A stretch of DNA of 64,000 bases from Nemertoderma westbladi (lineage: Eukaryota; Xenacoelomorpha; Nemertodermatida; Nemertodermatidae): positions 39,091-103,090 of the forward strand of contig JAUCBJ010001712.1 in NCBI GenBank assembly GCA_032718475.1. Reading direction: 5' to 3'. The notes beneath the pieces are model-generated. The model saw nothing but the letters and a program-made list of their open reading frames with translations. It was not told where the DNA came from and did no database searches. Of the stretch, positions 1 to 10,283 are shown piece after piece (the first letter of the stretch is position 1; each line of letters opens with the position of its first letter). Made by a program: the position numbers and the translations under genes.

Positions 1-1
1 C

Positions 2-804
2 CAGTCTTGGCTCATAGACAATCGACTCACGCTACACTTAGGCAAGACAGAAGCCATCTTGTTTGGAACGAACCAACGTTTGACGTCCAGTGCACCACTA
101 GCAGTCACTTGTAACGGGAAACCCATATCGAACCGAACTGTTGTCACATACCTGGGTTGCAAACTAGACCAATCAATGAACGGAGAGTCTATGATCACCG
201 CGATAGTCAAGAAAGGGAATTCTAGATTAAAATTTCTTTACCGATTCTCCGGGGTACTAGACTACAACCTACGTCGCCTACTATGTAACGCGCTGATACA
301 GCCACTCATGGACTATGCTGCTGCTGTCTGGTTCTACTCAATCAGCTCAATCTGGCGCAACAAGCTTGAGGCACTGCAGCGGAAGTGCATTCGATATTGC
401 TTATCTTTAGAGGACCGCAGCCACATCTATCCATCGCACTACAAAACCATAAACTGGCTACCAATAGAATATCGAGTGCAACAAAATCTGGTAACTCTTA
501 TGTACAAGACCCAGCACGGAACCTCACCGAGTTACATCCAAGATATGGTTAACTTCAATAAAAACACGTGATCTGATCAACACGAACGCCGAGAACAAAA
601 GCATCGATCCCCCATAAGAATACTAAATTCGCACAGAACTCATTCGACTATCGAGGCCCAGCGTTCTGGAACGCCCTACCGAACTGTGTAACAGAGGCAA
701 CGACACTAGAGTCTTTAACACCAAGTAAAACGCCATTACTTAAATACTCTAACCGACGCATGAATCACAATTACTTGCACACTATTAACCCGCTTAATTC
801 ATAA
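2..804 (+). pseudogene. Non-LTR retrotransposon (LINE) reverse transcriptase, C-terminal end
   Basis: The frame is open from base 2, so the gene enters from the left edge. It begins with the post-catalytic RT motif W-L-x-x-N-R-L-T-L-x-x-x-K-T-E and continues through the thumb region (FLYRFSGVLDYNLRRLLC, then LEALQRKCIRYCL), typical of CR1/Jockey/RTE-like LINE ORF2 ends. The first frame stops at 571. From 643 to the TAA at 802 another frame carries the conserved LINE ending (F-D-Y-R-G-P-A-F-W-N-A-L-P-N), so one or more indels separate the two. Catalytic RT motifs lie outside the window. This is a dead copy. The clade cannot be fixed from the C-terminus alone. Confidence 0.85.
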
Positions 805-1345
805 ACATGCATCGCAGTTCTTTTACTAATAAGTTTGTTTTTCTACCTTTATTTATCTAAATACTTGACAGAATTTTTGACAGTAAATTGACAGAAAAAT
901 TTTAAGTAACAAATTTTAAATTATCCCATCTATAACCATTTTTAGATTAAAGCACTGACTATTTCATTTGTGTATTTCTATTCGTAGTCCTGAATTTAAT
1001 TTAATTTTATTGCTTCCCCAACAATTATACAATCTTATTAGTAGTTCATGTGTATTCTAATCTGTAGTCCACAAACAATGCATCGCAGTTCCTTTACTAA
1101 GTTTGTTTTTTTTATATTTATTTTATCTAAATATTTGACAATTTTAAGTAACAAATTTCAAATTATCCCATCCATAACCATTTTTAGATTAAAGCACTGA
1201 TCATTTTATTTGTGTATTTTTATTTGTAGTCTTGAATTTAATTTTTATTGCTTCCCCAACAATTATACAATTTCATTACTAGTTCATGTGTATTCTAATC
1301 TGTAGTCCTAAATTCAATTTTATTACTTCCCCGACTATTTTACCT
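803..1345 (+). repeat. Tandem duplication in the LINE 3' UTR
   Basis: About 803-1070 is repeated at about 1074-1308, and a third partial copy runs to about 1345. Each copy starts with CATGCATCGCAGTTC-like sequence directly after the coding stop and ends with ATTCTAATCTGTAGTCC. The copies differ by short indels and scattered substitutions, so the duplication is old or was inherited by the element. Confidence 0.85.
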
Positions 1346-1605
1346 AAAACATTATTACATAGCGGGGACCCACATGGATACGAGGTCCGCCTCATGTGGC
1401 TATCCCATTAAGTGACGATTTTATCGATATAACTCGATGTACTGTTCATATATTTTTCATACCATACTGATTTAAATTCATAACAAAAATATCTCGTACT
1501 GTATCTATAACAATTGTATGGTTTCTAACGTTCTATACCAACTTAAATATTATGTATTATGTGTCCCGTCACTAGTAAATCAATATCAATATCAATATCA
1601 CCATA
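1346..1605 (+). repeat. Probable LINE 3' terminus with (CAATAT)n tail
   Basis: AT-rich sequence follows the duplicated UTR and ends in three to four CAATAT units at 1581-1600. Short 3' microsatellite tails are common at the ends of CR1/L2/RTE-type LINEs. Placing the element end here is inference. Confidence 0.45.
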
Positions 1606-2098
1606 GCAACAACCACGCTAGAATTAGAAGCGAGTTAAAATAACAATAGAAAGCTTGCCCCATTGAATAGCATACGGAATAAATAGCACACTGCTAGTAT
1701 CCAGGGATACATAATAATAACGTGGCATTTTGGAAGGCACTTGACTAACGGACAAATGGCCCAAATGTGTACAATTTGTGACAGTTGTGTGGAATTTGTG
1801 CGTTTATAGGTGAATGTTACTACTAAAGTGTGTTTACAGTAGCGAGTCGCAGTTGTGAAAGTAGCCCTACCTCTGCAGTAAGAACCTGAAGTAAATCTAA
1901 GCCCTTGGGACCGACAGTGGAGTGACTCGCGCTGGTTATTGTTGTCATTGTGTAGCTACTACATTGGCGAAAGGCACAGAGACGACAGTACATCAGCGCT
2001 GATGATCTTGCGCTGTTCGGGGGCATTGAGGGGTAGGCAGCGACGACCGCTAGCCTAAATATAATTAATTATAAATTCGATAAACTCATATAGCAGCT
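1606..2098. other. Intergenic, no recognised feature
   Basis: No coding signal or clear repeat. The short minus-strand frame at 1823-2026 has no recognisable motif and is not called. Confidence 0.5.
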
Positions 2099-3812
2099 AT
2101 GACTGAGATGATAGAAGATGATCTTGGTATCAGGGAGTGATATACCCTACCATTGCAAGCGTTTGTTGATAGTTTAATATGCGGCGACGCTAGTCAAACT
2201 ACTACGGAGGACGATGGCCGTTATATCGAACCGCCAATGTCAAAGGAACAACTCACGCGTGAATTGGACTATAGAAAATTCACCGCTCGCTATACGCATC
2301 GTAATGGTACGTATATGGACTTCTTAACTACTGGTCATCCTATCGATTTACACGATACGGATGATGTAGACACCGAAAGGGAAATGGTTCTATTTAAATA
2401 TCATACCCAGCGGAGTCGGAACGATAAACTAAGAAGCGAACACGAAAATTCTATTCGCAACCAAATCGAAAGAGAAGACGTTGAAGAGCCGGATAAACGC
2501 AGTTAATTCAACGAATATCTGGAATTCTTGAGAGAAACATATCTCAATATAGCCAGTCAACAAAATCTAGAAACTCGATATCCTCAAGGTATACATCATG
2601 ACCCTATGATGGAACTCAAACGACTCTATTTCACTATGATGTATCTTACCGCCGATTGACCTCTACCTGTTGTCCCGGATAGCTTTGAACAGATGGAGGA
2701 ATATTTTAAAACTGGAGAATGATCACCCGCGTTTCCCCTACAAGACGTGCGTCTTTGGTATTATTGCGATGAATGCCCTAGACCCAACCAACAAACGGAA
2801 AGACAAACATCCGCGGAGACGTTGCGCTAAACACAGTTTTACTCGCTATACTTATGGGACTTTCGAGCGAAACTTGTTTGACGTATCACCTATGCTTGCT
2901 CGACTCAAACGATCCTTAAATAAACCGATGATCAGAGTTCCGGAATACTCGGTCAGACCTCCTCATTCCCTAGTGAGACCTCAAACTCTTGATCCTAATA
3001 GTATAATGGATCCTCCCGAACTGTCATCACTGTTCAAAGATCTAGTGTTACCCGAACAATTAGGCGGTGGCACTCCGGTTGTGGGCTCCCTAGATATTCG
3101 CCCATCTTACCTCGCCGGATTGGGACGCGGACACCTAATATCGCCGTTCAACCGTATAATCGTCCCTGTTTAACCCGATACAACCTGTCACCGAGGTGGA
3201 GGAGAGAGTTGTACGAAACGCATTAGACACTATTCCACAAAAGATCGGAAAAGGAACTTACGATTGTTTAGAGAAACGTAAATTGCAGCAGCAAGTCCAA
3301 GCGATAAACGAATTAGCTTTATCTCAGTTTGATCAGGAAATCCAGAATCTCTAAGAAGATATCGAACTTGGACGACCCTACTCTCTGCAAGAGTTTTGGA
3401 CGAATGCTTTCAACGACAAGAGGAGGAAAATCAGCTCGAGGAGAAGCATATCGATTCCGATAGAGCCAGAGAACGCGAGTTGAAAAGAATTATCAAACCG
3501 AGGAAATTTCTCACTACACACGGTCCACCTACCGCTCTCGTGCAAACGACCCATCAGGGACCAGTAAGAGCTGCTGTCTTAAAACACGCTCTCAAGGTTG
3601 TTCGACCTCGTTCCACTGAGGTTGATACTGATCAACCGGGTACCTCGACTAGCGGATACACCGACCGTAACCCTAAACCTTCCGATGCAATTGTATTGCA
3701 CCCCTCACCCAGGAGTTATAGCCCTCCTAGTAAAGTGGCTCGCCCCAAAGAGAAAAGGACTCTTGCTAGCCTCAAAAAACTTCGTAAACGCCGTTCACGT
3801 AAGAAGGACTAA
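2099..3812 (+). pseudogene. Decayed relative of the BEL element ORF3
   Basis: Three open blocks (2153-2506, 2670-3173, 3396-3812) and the sequence between them form one gene broken by stops and frameshifts. Across 2540-2800 the order of residues (E-L-K-R-L-Y ... M-Y-L-T-A-D-x-P-L-P ... W-Y-Y-C-D-E-C) parallels the ORF3 protein at 19,547-21,424 (E-I-R-R-L-Y ... Q-Y-L-T-V-N-E-P-L-P ... F-Y-K-C-G-A-C). The P-H-S ... N-S-I-M stretch near 2,960 parallels Y-H-S-F-K-M ... I-V-I-N there. Both end in a basic Arg/Ser/Lys tail. No BEL gag or pol lies beside it. Function unknown. The homology is a by-eye reading and no alignment was run. Confidence 0.5.
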
Positions 3813-3889
3813 CTGTTTAGAGTATTTTTATATTTTAGAAACTGTGATTTTTTATATTTTATAGAATTAAATCCTATTTTCTGGGAGCG

Positions 3890-4036
3890 GTGTAAAAGCT
3901 TTTGCGGACATAACAAGTCATTTTTCTCCGCAATATACCGTGTAGGTGCTTTAGCGGACATAACAAGTCATTTTCTCCGCAATGTACCGTGTAGGTGCTT
4001 TAGCGGACATAACAAGTCATATTTTGCCGCAATGCG
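3890..4036. repeat. Three-copy tandem repeat, about 49-bp unit
   Basis: The unit GTAGGTGCTTTAGCGGACAT followed by AACAAGTCATTTTCTCCGCAAT recurs three times just after the ORF3-like pseudogene. Each unit contains a GCGGA...TCCGC inverted pair that could form a hairpin. Confidence 0.85.
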
Positions 4037-4539
4037 CCTAATACTCTAAAAAGATTGTAGCTCAGATGACGAAATCTGTCAGCTGATTTACTGCATACGT
4101 GGAACCTCTCTTTGTTCTGCTCAGCCAATCAGAGCGATTTTCATTTTATGTTGGACAAGGGCCTATGTAAAACCGCGCAATGCATTTGTTTACCTTTTCT
4201 GAGCCTCAGAACACTGGCTTAGAATTCTTCTGTGCTTCTGTAGAAGTTTCAGACTTTGGCCAAACATTAGATGGCTTTGATTATATGAACGTAAATCTAT
4301 TATCAAACCGATTCAACTACCGATCACCTGTAACGCATTACTGAGCAACACTGCAATACCATACTGTCATTATTTTACTTCTATTTTACTGTCGGTTATT
4401 AATTGTTGTATATTGATGGATATGTTGTTATATTTGGAGAATACCGATAAATAATCATAAAACCCCCAATCTTCTTGATTACTGAAGGTAAGAGGGACCG
4501 GTTACCTGTACCAATTGCGACTTACATTGTAGTGGTTTT
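4037..4539 (+). other. Possible LTR fragment, weakly similar to the LTRs of A and B
   Basis: Around 4,255-4,285 the string CTTTGGCCAAACATTAGATG resembles a segment in the LTR of A (CAGCCAAACATCGGGAAGATG on its minus strand) and of B (near 43,465). With the ORF3-like pseudogene upstream, this could be the 3' LTR of a third related element, cut by the Polinton-type insertion at 4546. Weak evidence. Confidence 0.3.
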
Positions 4540-4545
4540 GGTGTG

Positions 4546-4989
4546 AGTAGTAGGGTCTTGGTCCTCTCTGCGACACTTGGACCTCACTGACACCCATTGG
4601 GTGTCATATGACACCCAATTATCACCCTATGGGTGTCATTGGGTGTCATTGGCGCCAGACTGTCTGGCTGACACCTCCCAATTAGGCTAATTAGACCCTA
4701 ATTGACAGGTGTCATCAATTAATTAGTACAATTAAACCCTAACAGGTGTCATATGACTCCTAATTAGGGTTTAATTGATTATCCTAATTAATCAGTCTGA
4801 TTAGCGCCCTGACACACAATGGGTCATCAGTGTTGTCCAACTGTCGCAGAGAGGAGCAAGAGGGTGTCATAAGTGACACCGCAGCTCTTTTATTCATTAA
4901 TACTTATTTATTTATATTTAATTTTAATTAATTATTTGTATTCTATTTTACTTTATTTATTCATTTGTACTTTATACATTGATTTCTTA
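4546..4989 (+). repeat. Left terminal inverted repeat of the Polinton-type element
   Basis: Matches the reverse complement of 10,284-10,763. It is dense in sub-palindromes, for example TGGGTGTCATATGACACCCA and several GACACC/GGTGTC pairs. The inner part is AT-rich. Confidence 0.9.
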
Positions 4990-5550
4990 GCCATACTTAG
5001 ACATAGGGTATACAGCTCCCTTACTGGTAACTAATTACTCCAGACAGCTTTATCGTTGACCTTTGACCCCCAATTAGCTTTAACCAAGCAACAGCTTATT
5101 AATAATAGTTGTATCCAAGCGCCCCGCCCCCCTCTCGTGACAGCTCTGATTACTAATTACTCTTATCTATGTCCAGCCGTCTGCAGTTCCATAGTCTGCC
5201 GCTAGAGGGCGTATTGTCTAAAAATTAACATCTTCTCTAGCTTTGTTATTTACAATCCGCAAAACCATGAAGTTATATTGCTTAAGAGTTCTAAGGGGCG
5301 AGCCATGAGGCAAGATGTTTGAGGCTTATTTAGATATATTATTACTTAATTTGACCCCCCAAACGGCATCTATTACGGCATAGGCTATATCTTTTGCAGG
5401 GTCACAGAGTAGTCTGAAGTTCCCCAGTCTGCCGCTAGAGGGCGAAATGTCTTAAAGTGAAAACTATACGGTAGCCATGAATTGGTTACTAGGCAATAAT
5501 ACGGCATTTTGCAACGTTAGGCCTATTGCTAACCAAACGAAAACTGCCCT

Positions 5551-5623
5551 GGTTCATGCGGGGATCGAACCCATGACATACGGGAGATGTGAATTCAACG
5601 CAACCACTACACCAAGGTGGAAC
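5551..5623 (-). repeat. tRNA-derived fragment (SINE-like)
   Basis: The minus strand has an A-box-like TGGTGTAGTGGTTG and a B-box GGGTTCGATCCCC at tRNA spacing. Only about four of seven acceptor-stem pairs form, so this is not a functional tRNA gene. More likely a SINE head or tRNA pseudogene. Confidence 0.6.
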
Positions 5624-5686
5624 AGTAACCTTCGAATTTGTTCGTTGACGTTCGAATTTGTAAGACTCACATTTAAGACCTGACAC

Positions 5687-5858
5687 AGACTATGCCTCAC
5701 TGAGGCACTGAGGCATAGACTATGACTCACTGAGGCATAGTCTATGCCTCACTGAGGCACTGAGGCATAGACTATGCCTCACTGGGCACTGAGGCATAGT
5801 CTATGCCTCACTGAGGCATAGTCTATGCCTCAGTGAGTCATAGTCTATGCCTCAGTGC
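5687..5858. repeat. Palindromic satellite of GAGGCATAGACTATGCCTC units
   Basis: About eight copies of GAGGCATAG(A/T)CTATGCCTC, each almost perfectly self-complementary, are joined by ACTGAGGCACT-like linkers. The array can fold into several alternative cruciforms. Confidence 0.9.
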
Positions 5859-6249
5859 CTAACGCCCTGATTTACAACAAACTGAAGCCTCTAGAACAAA
5901 AACTGGGTTGCCAGATTCGCTGTCTAGTCGGTGATACGGACGGATTCTCTAATGCTAAGCGTAACTAATACACCACAGCTAACCTTTCAGGTGCGAGTAC
6001 AGTGGTAAAGCCCATCCATAGTGAGATAACGTCGCACTAGCTCTCAAGGATAGTTATACTCACCATTCAAATATCCCTCGCAAACAACATCTAAAGTATT
6101 CCACTTCAATGAAAAATATATAATGCAATATAACTCGAATATTTCTGTTTTTATAATATAAATAATAATTGTAGCATAAATTTATCATTTAACATAAATA
6201 TAATGTGAAAATTCACTTTAACATAGAGTAACTAAACTAAACACAAAAT

Positions 6250-6735
6250 AGGATAAACAGATGGTCACGGGTTCAATCCCTACTCCGCGACCAATATAAA
6301 ACCAACACAAAATAAGTTAAACATAGAATAACTAGAGTACCTAAACTAAACATAAAATAGGATAAACAGGTGGTCACATGTTCGATCCCTAGTCATATCC
6401 CGTTTTATGGAAAATAAACAGGAGGCCATAGGTTCAATCCCTACTCGCGACCAATATACAACCAACACAAAATAAGTTAAACATAAAATAACTAGAGTAC
6501 CTAAACTAAACATAAATTAGGAAAAACATATGCTCACAGGTTCGATCCCTATTCATATCCCGTTTTATGGAAAATAAACAGAAGGTCATGGGTTCAATCC
6601 CTACTCGCGACCATTATAAAACCAACACAAAATAAGTTAAACCAGGGTTCGAGTCCTACTAATGCAATTATAAAAAGTAGGTAACACGGATGGTCATGGA
6701 TTCAAACCCTACTCACGGAAAAATAAAAACCAACA
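6250..6735 (+). repeat. Tandem array containing tRNA 3'-half-like modules
   Basis: Two to three units of about 160 bp. Each holds one or two blocks such as GGTTCAATCCCTACTCGCGACCA, which looks like a tRNA T-arm, 3' acceptor strand and CCA. Seven such blocks are visible (near 6262, 6372, 6432, 6540, 6590, 6645, 6695). They are separated by AT-rich CCAACACAAAATAAGTTAAAC linkers. No matching 5' tRNA halves were seen. Confidence 0.7.
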
Positions 6736-6782
6736 CAAAATAAATAATATAGTAAACTTTCATGTATACCATAGTAAATAAA

Positions 6783-7302
6783 CTAATTTAATAATAAAGT
6801 TTGTAAAATAGATAATGATCCGGGGAATTCACCGGCAGGACACATGGAAACAATTTTATTACTATGAAATACACTGAAATATGCACGTCCTATATATATT
6901 CTAATCGCGCAAAATAATTCAGGGGTATAGCTAATAAATATTGCTTTATTATTAATTGTATGATGTCCACATTTTTTCATTAATAATTTAAAATTAACAC
7001 TTGGAAAAATAATAGTTCGTGTTTCGGTATTAAGTTTCAAATTTTGTAATTGCAAACCGATAGTTTGTTTTAAATAAAGCAATTCACTAGCTAAATTATT
7101 GCACAGGCCTACAATTGTTACTGCGCCGCTGGGAAATAGCATTATAGTTGAATCGTCACCTTTGTAGATAAACATGTTTGGTTTTAAGCATCTTTGACCT
7201 GTAATTTGCTGTGAAATTTTCTCTAGTTCAAATTTGGCAATGTTTTTTCCGGTAAACTGTTTATTGGTTAATTCTATTTTGATGCTCAATTTCTTATTCT
7301 AG
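6783..7302 (-). CDS. TBP-like domain protein (probable exon)
   Basis: An open frame of about 173 codons resembling the two-repeat saddle of TATA-binding protein. The first half has L-K-P-N-M-F-I-Y ... I-M-L-F-P-S-G-A-V-T-I-V-G, which fits the TBP pattern K-P-x-x-x-x-L-I-F-x-S-G-K-x-x-x-x-G. The second half has P-E-L-F-C-A-I-R-I-Y ... A-Y-F-S-V-F-H-S-N-K-I-V, which fits E-L-F-P-G-L-I-Y ... L-I-F-x-S-G-K-x-V. The length suits a single TBP core (about 180 residues). There is no N-terminal ATG. The frame opens straight after TTTCTAG, a splice-acceptor-like site, so this is probably a downstream exon. No internal stops, so it may be under selection or young. Role unknown: a TBP mimic could recruit transcription to the element. 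Assignment rests on pattern only. Confidence 0.5.
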
Positions 7303-7318
7303 AAATTAAAATTAAATC

Positions 7319-7903
7319 CTATTGACCCGTTAAATAGGGGTTGCGTTGGGAACATGCAATCTCAATAGTTATTCGCTCGATGGCTATTATGCGCCAACCC
7401 GAGCCGAGGCAGAGAAACACGCTTAACAGTTGATCGATACGATTGACGGCGCTAGAAAACCAGTTATTAAAGTCGCTATTATTTAGAATTTGATTATTGT
7501 TACCGCTAGATTTAAAACAGAAAGATTCAATTTGAAATCCCTCGCTCGTTTCACGCTCCATTACGATGTTGATTGTAAGCCAGACTCTTAAAAAAGTTCC
7601 CATGGCACTACGTAAATGGCTACTAACGTGTTCTTGAATGTGTGGAAAATTTTCGTTTAATGTTAATTCAGCATCGAGTCTTGTTTCTGTGAGGTCGTTG
7701 TTATAGGTAAACAGTCGTCCGTGTGCGCTTCCGTTGGAGGGGGGTTGAAATGGATTGTTTGGGGAAATAGAATCTCGCGAAGTTGAAGGTTCATTATTGG
7801 AGCCGCCGCCGCCGACTTGTTCTGGAGTAGAGTTGATGGAGGGATGAGTGGGAGGTAGTCGGAGTTTTGCGTTTCCGCGAAAAAAGTCGAGTGTAGCATT
7901 CAT
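7319..7903 (-). CDS. ORF resembling the N-terminal region of selfish-element family-B DNA polymerases
   Basis: Starts at an ATG and encodes 194 residues. Residues 1-70 are a Pro/Ser/Gly/Asn-rich linker. From about residue 75 the sequence looks globular and ends L-F-L-C-L-G-S-G-W-R-I-I-A-I-E-R-I-T-I-E-I-A. A G-S-G-W ... I ... L/I-x-I motif occurs just before the family-B polymerase region in proteins of Polinton-like and related animal selfish elements, where Y-x-P-L-x-G follows. Here N-P-Y-L-T-G-Q and a stop come at that point, so the polymerase proper is missing. It overlaps the zinc-finger ORF upstream by 110 bp in another frame, and the TBP-like frame follows 17 bp downstream. The assignment is family recall plus inference. 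Confidence 0.4.
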   Translation of the reverse strand: MNATLDFFRGNAKLRLPPTHPSINSTPEQVGGGGSNNEPSTSRDSISPNNPFQPPSNGSAHGRLFTYNNDLTETRLDAELTLNENFPHIQEHVSSHLRSAMGTFLRVWLTINIVMERETSEGFQIESFCFKSSGNNNQILNNSDFNNWFSSAVNRIDQLLSVFLCLGSGWRIIAIERITIEIACSQRNPYLTGQ

Positions 7904-8156
7904 GCTCAGAAAAGGATGACAGGGTGAGCGAATCCCCGCAGCGGCAATCGGCTGGCTCGTTTACGTAACTAAATCCTGTTCCCCCCTGAGGACACGAAGC
8001 AAGATGGCCAACCAGCGTCTTCTTTTCCGAAGACCAAGTCGGACAGCAGTCGCATCGATATTGCACGAAATGAGTTTTAATATGGGATTTTAGATTATCA
8101 CTCCGCATCTCTTTGTCGCAGATGGGACAGCTAACTTTATTTGTTGATCTTGGCAT
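7794..8156 (-). CDS. C2H2-type zinc-finger protein of the Polinton-type element
   Basis: Starts at an ATG and encodes 120 residues. Residues 10-30 form a classic finger, C-P-I-C-D-K-E-M-R-S-D-N-L-K-S-H-I-K-T-H (C-x2-C-x12-H-x3-H). A second Cys-rich block follows (Y-R-C-D-C-C ... H-L-A-S-C) and then a third (D-C-R-C-G ... E-H-E-C). The tail is basic (R-K-R-K-T, then S-R-R-R-R-L-Q). Probably a DNA- or RNA-binding protein. Its 3' end overlaps the next ORF, suggesting a compact virus-like layout, ribosomal frameshifting or an unresolved splice. No homologue can be named. Confidence 0.55.
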   Translation of the reverse strand: MPRSTNKVSCPICDKEMRSDNLKSHIKTHFVQYRCDCCPTWSSEKKTLVGHLASCPQGGTGFSYVNEPADCRCGDSLTLSSFSEHECYTRLFSRKRKTPTTSHSSLHQLYSRTSRRRRLQ

Positions 8157-8680
8157 CTTGAATCTAGAAAAATACGTTGATTATTTATAAAAAATAAAAA
8201 ATACTGTATACGTGCTAAAAATAAAGTAAAACAGTGGATATTAATCGGTTACTAGGCAACAATACTGTGTTTGTATAGTTAGGCCTATTGCTGTATTGTA
8301 GCAATCAGTCAGTGAAACATAAAGCAGACAGTCGGCAGTGTCTAGTGTAGTAGTGTTAGTGTACCAGCGGTCAGATAGTGGCGATAACCAAGACACAATA
8401 GCGATGCCAGTTATTATTCGTGGAAAGAGGGTCTATAAACAGCAGTCAGTCAGTGCAGTAGTGCTAGTGATATAGTCTGCTAGAAGTCAGACGTACCGGT
8501 AGCGTTAACCAATAGAAATCAACGATAGGCTTAGCTAATCGCTGTGTGAGATCTCAGTTAGTCAGTAGGATATATAGTGAAAACTGCAGTATTCATTGTT
8601 GTTCAGTAGGGTCTATATCGTTACTACAGTGGCACTAGGCTAACTCGAATGATGCGGTACCGGTAGTTGGGTAGACAAGC

Positions 8681-9487
8681 AGATAGACACATTTAGGCCT
8701 AATGAGCGAATGCTTCGATCATGGTTTAGGCTATCGGTACCACCGCAGTCTGACAGTAATTAATAGTGAGCCTACTGCAATACTGTTGTACTGGTAGATA
8801 ATAAATGTAAATTGTTTGCTAGCGGCATCGATAGTACCGTCAGATGGTGGAAGGCAGATTTTACTTACGGTATTAGTAAATATTCACGGAAAGAAGAAGT
8901 TTGGATGTTCGCGAAGAAGTTGGTTGACGTGGACGACGAGAGAGTTTATTAATCGATAGAACGGAATGATATCGGAAATTAGAAATAATGGAATATTACG
9001 CGGCGGATATGCGGAAAGTTTGTTGTCGACGATGAGCAATAGCACGGCGAAATGATACTAGAAAAATAAGATGATTATTTGTAAAAAGATAAAAAATACT
9101 GTAAGCAGATAGGCGGATGTAAGCCTATTGATCGAATGCTTCGATCACGGTTTAGGCTATCGGTACCACCGCAGTCTGACAGTAATTAATAATGAGCCTA
9201 CTGCAATACTGTTGTACCGGTAGACATTAAATGTAAATTGTTTGCTAGCGGCGTCGAAAGTATAGCTAGATGGAAGGCAGATTTTACTTACGGTGTTAGT
9301 AAATATTCACGGAAAGAAGAAGTTTGGAAGTTCGGTGGCGATGAGGAAGTTGGTTGACGTGGACGACGAGAGAGTTTATCAACCGATAGAACGGAATGGT
9401 ATCGGAAATTAGAAATATTGAAATATTACGCGGTGGATACGCGGAAAGTTTGTTGTCGACGATGAGCGAAAACGCGGCGAAATGACA
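8681..9487 (-). repeat. 380-bp tandem duplication carrying a conserved minus-strand reading frame
   Basis: Copy 1 is about 8681-9059 and copy 2 about 9107-9487. On the minus strand both encode a stretch with L-I-V-D-N-K-L-S-A-Y-P-P-R-N-I ... P-F-Y-R-L-I-N-S-L-V-V-H-V-N-Q-L. Several differences between copies are synonymous (CGG/CGA, TTG/TTA, CCA/CCG). Both copies end at CCGTAAGTAAAAT, a good splice-donor match. This may be a duplicated exon. The frame at 9296-9529 has no ATG and no recognised domain. A further partial echo lies at 8164-8210. Confidence 0.65.
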
Positions 9488-10283
9488 ATAATACAACTCT
9501 ACAAGTGGGTTGTTGACTGATGATAACAAATAAATATTCTTAAATAAATAATATTAAATTCGAAAACAAAATAATGGTAAATGATGTTAATCGTAACTTG
9601 CAATTGAAATAATGATCTAATAAATTGGTGGGGACTTATTAAATAGTAATTCGGTTAGTAGGGGAGGCCCTTGTCTCTTAAATGAGCCAATCAGAGCGCA
9701 GCAGCAGAAATGAAGCCCGCTGATTGGCTGTTCATGCATAAGCGGTTACCAGGGCAACTTCTCGTGTTGATGAATCTATTAGAAAACTCTTGTAAGCATC
9801 TTGACTAATTATATTGAGTTGGCTGTATAACAGAAGCAGGTCTGGTGCAAAGGAAAGGGATTAGTAGAGAGGAATGCGTGATTAGAGGCGCTTCATTGTT
9901 ATGATAGGGGCTGCCTGGATATAGGAAAGGGACAAAGCGACGTCGGCTATAGTGGGAACAATGGAGGGCCGCTAGAGCATTAGCCTTGGGCGACATAGGG
10001 ATTTGCTGTAGTCAAGGCCGCGATGGGATTATTAGTGAGTCATCGAAGGGACTGCTAACAGACGGGATCGCTCATTTATATTTGCCTTGGGGTATACGTG
10101 TAGATTCACTGCCTGTTGTATCTAGTTAATGAATAATGATGGCAGAGGAGGGGCCCCCCGCCGATGAACGTAGTTGATAGTTGCCAGTAGGGAGCCGTAT
10201 ACCATAGCCATTATAAAGTTAAAAATAGATATTATGTCATAGTGATCTCGTTGGTAATATAAAAACTAATTAATCTAAAAATA

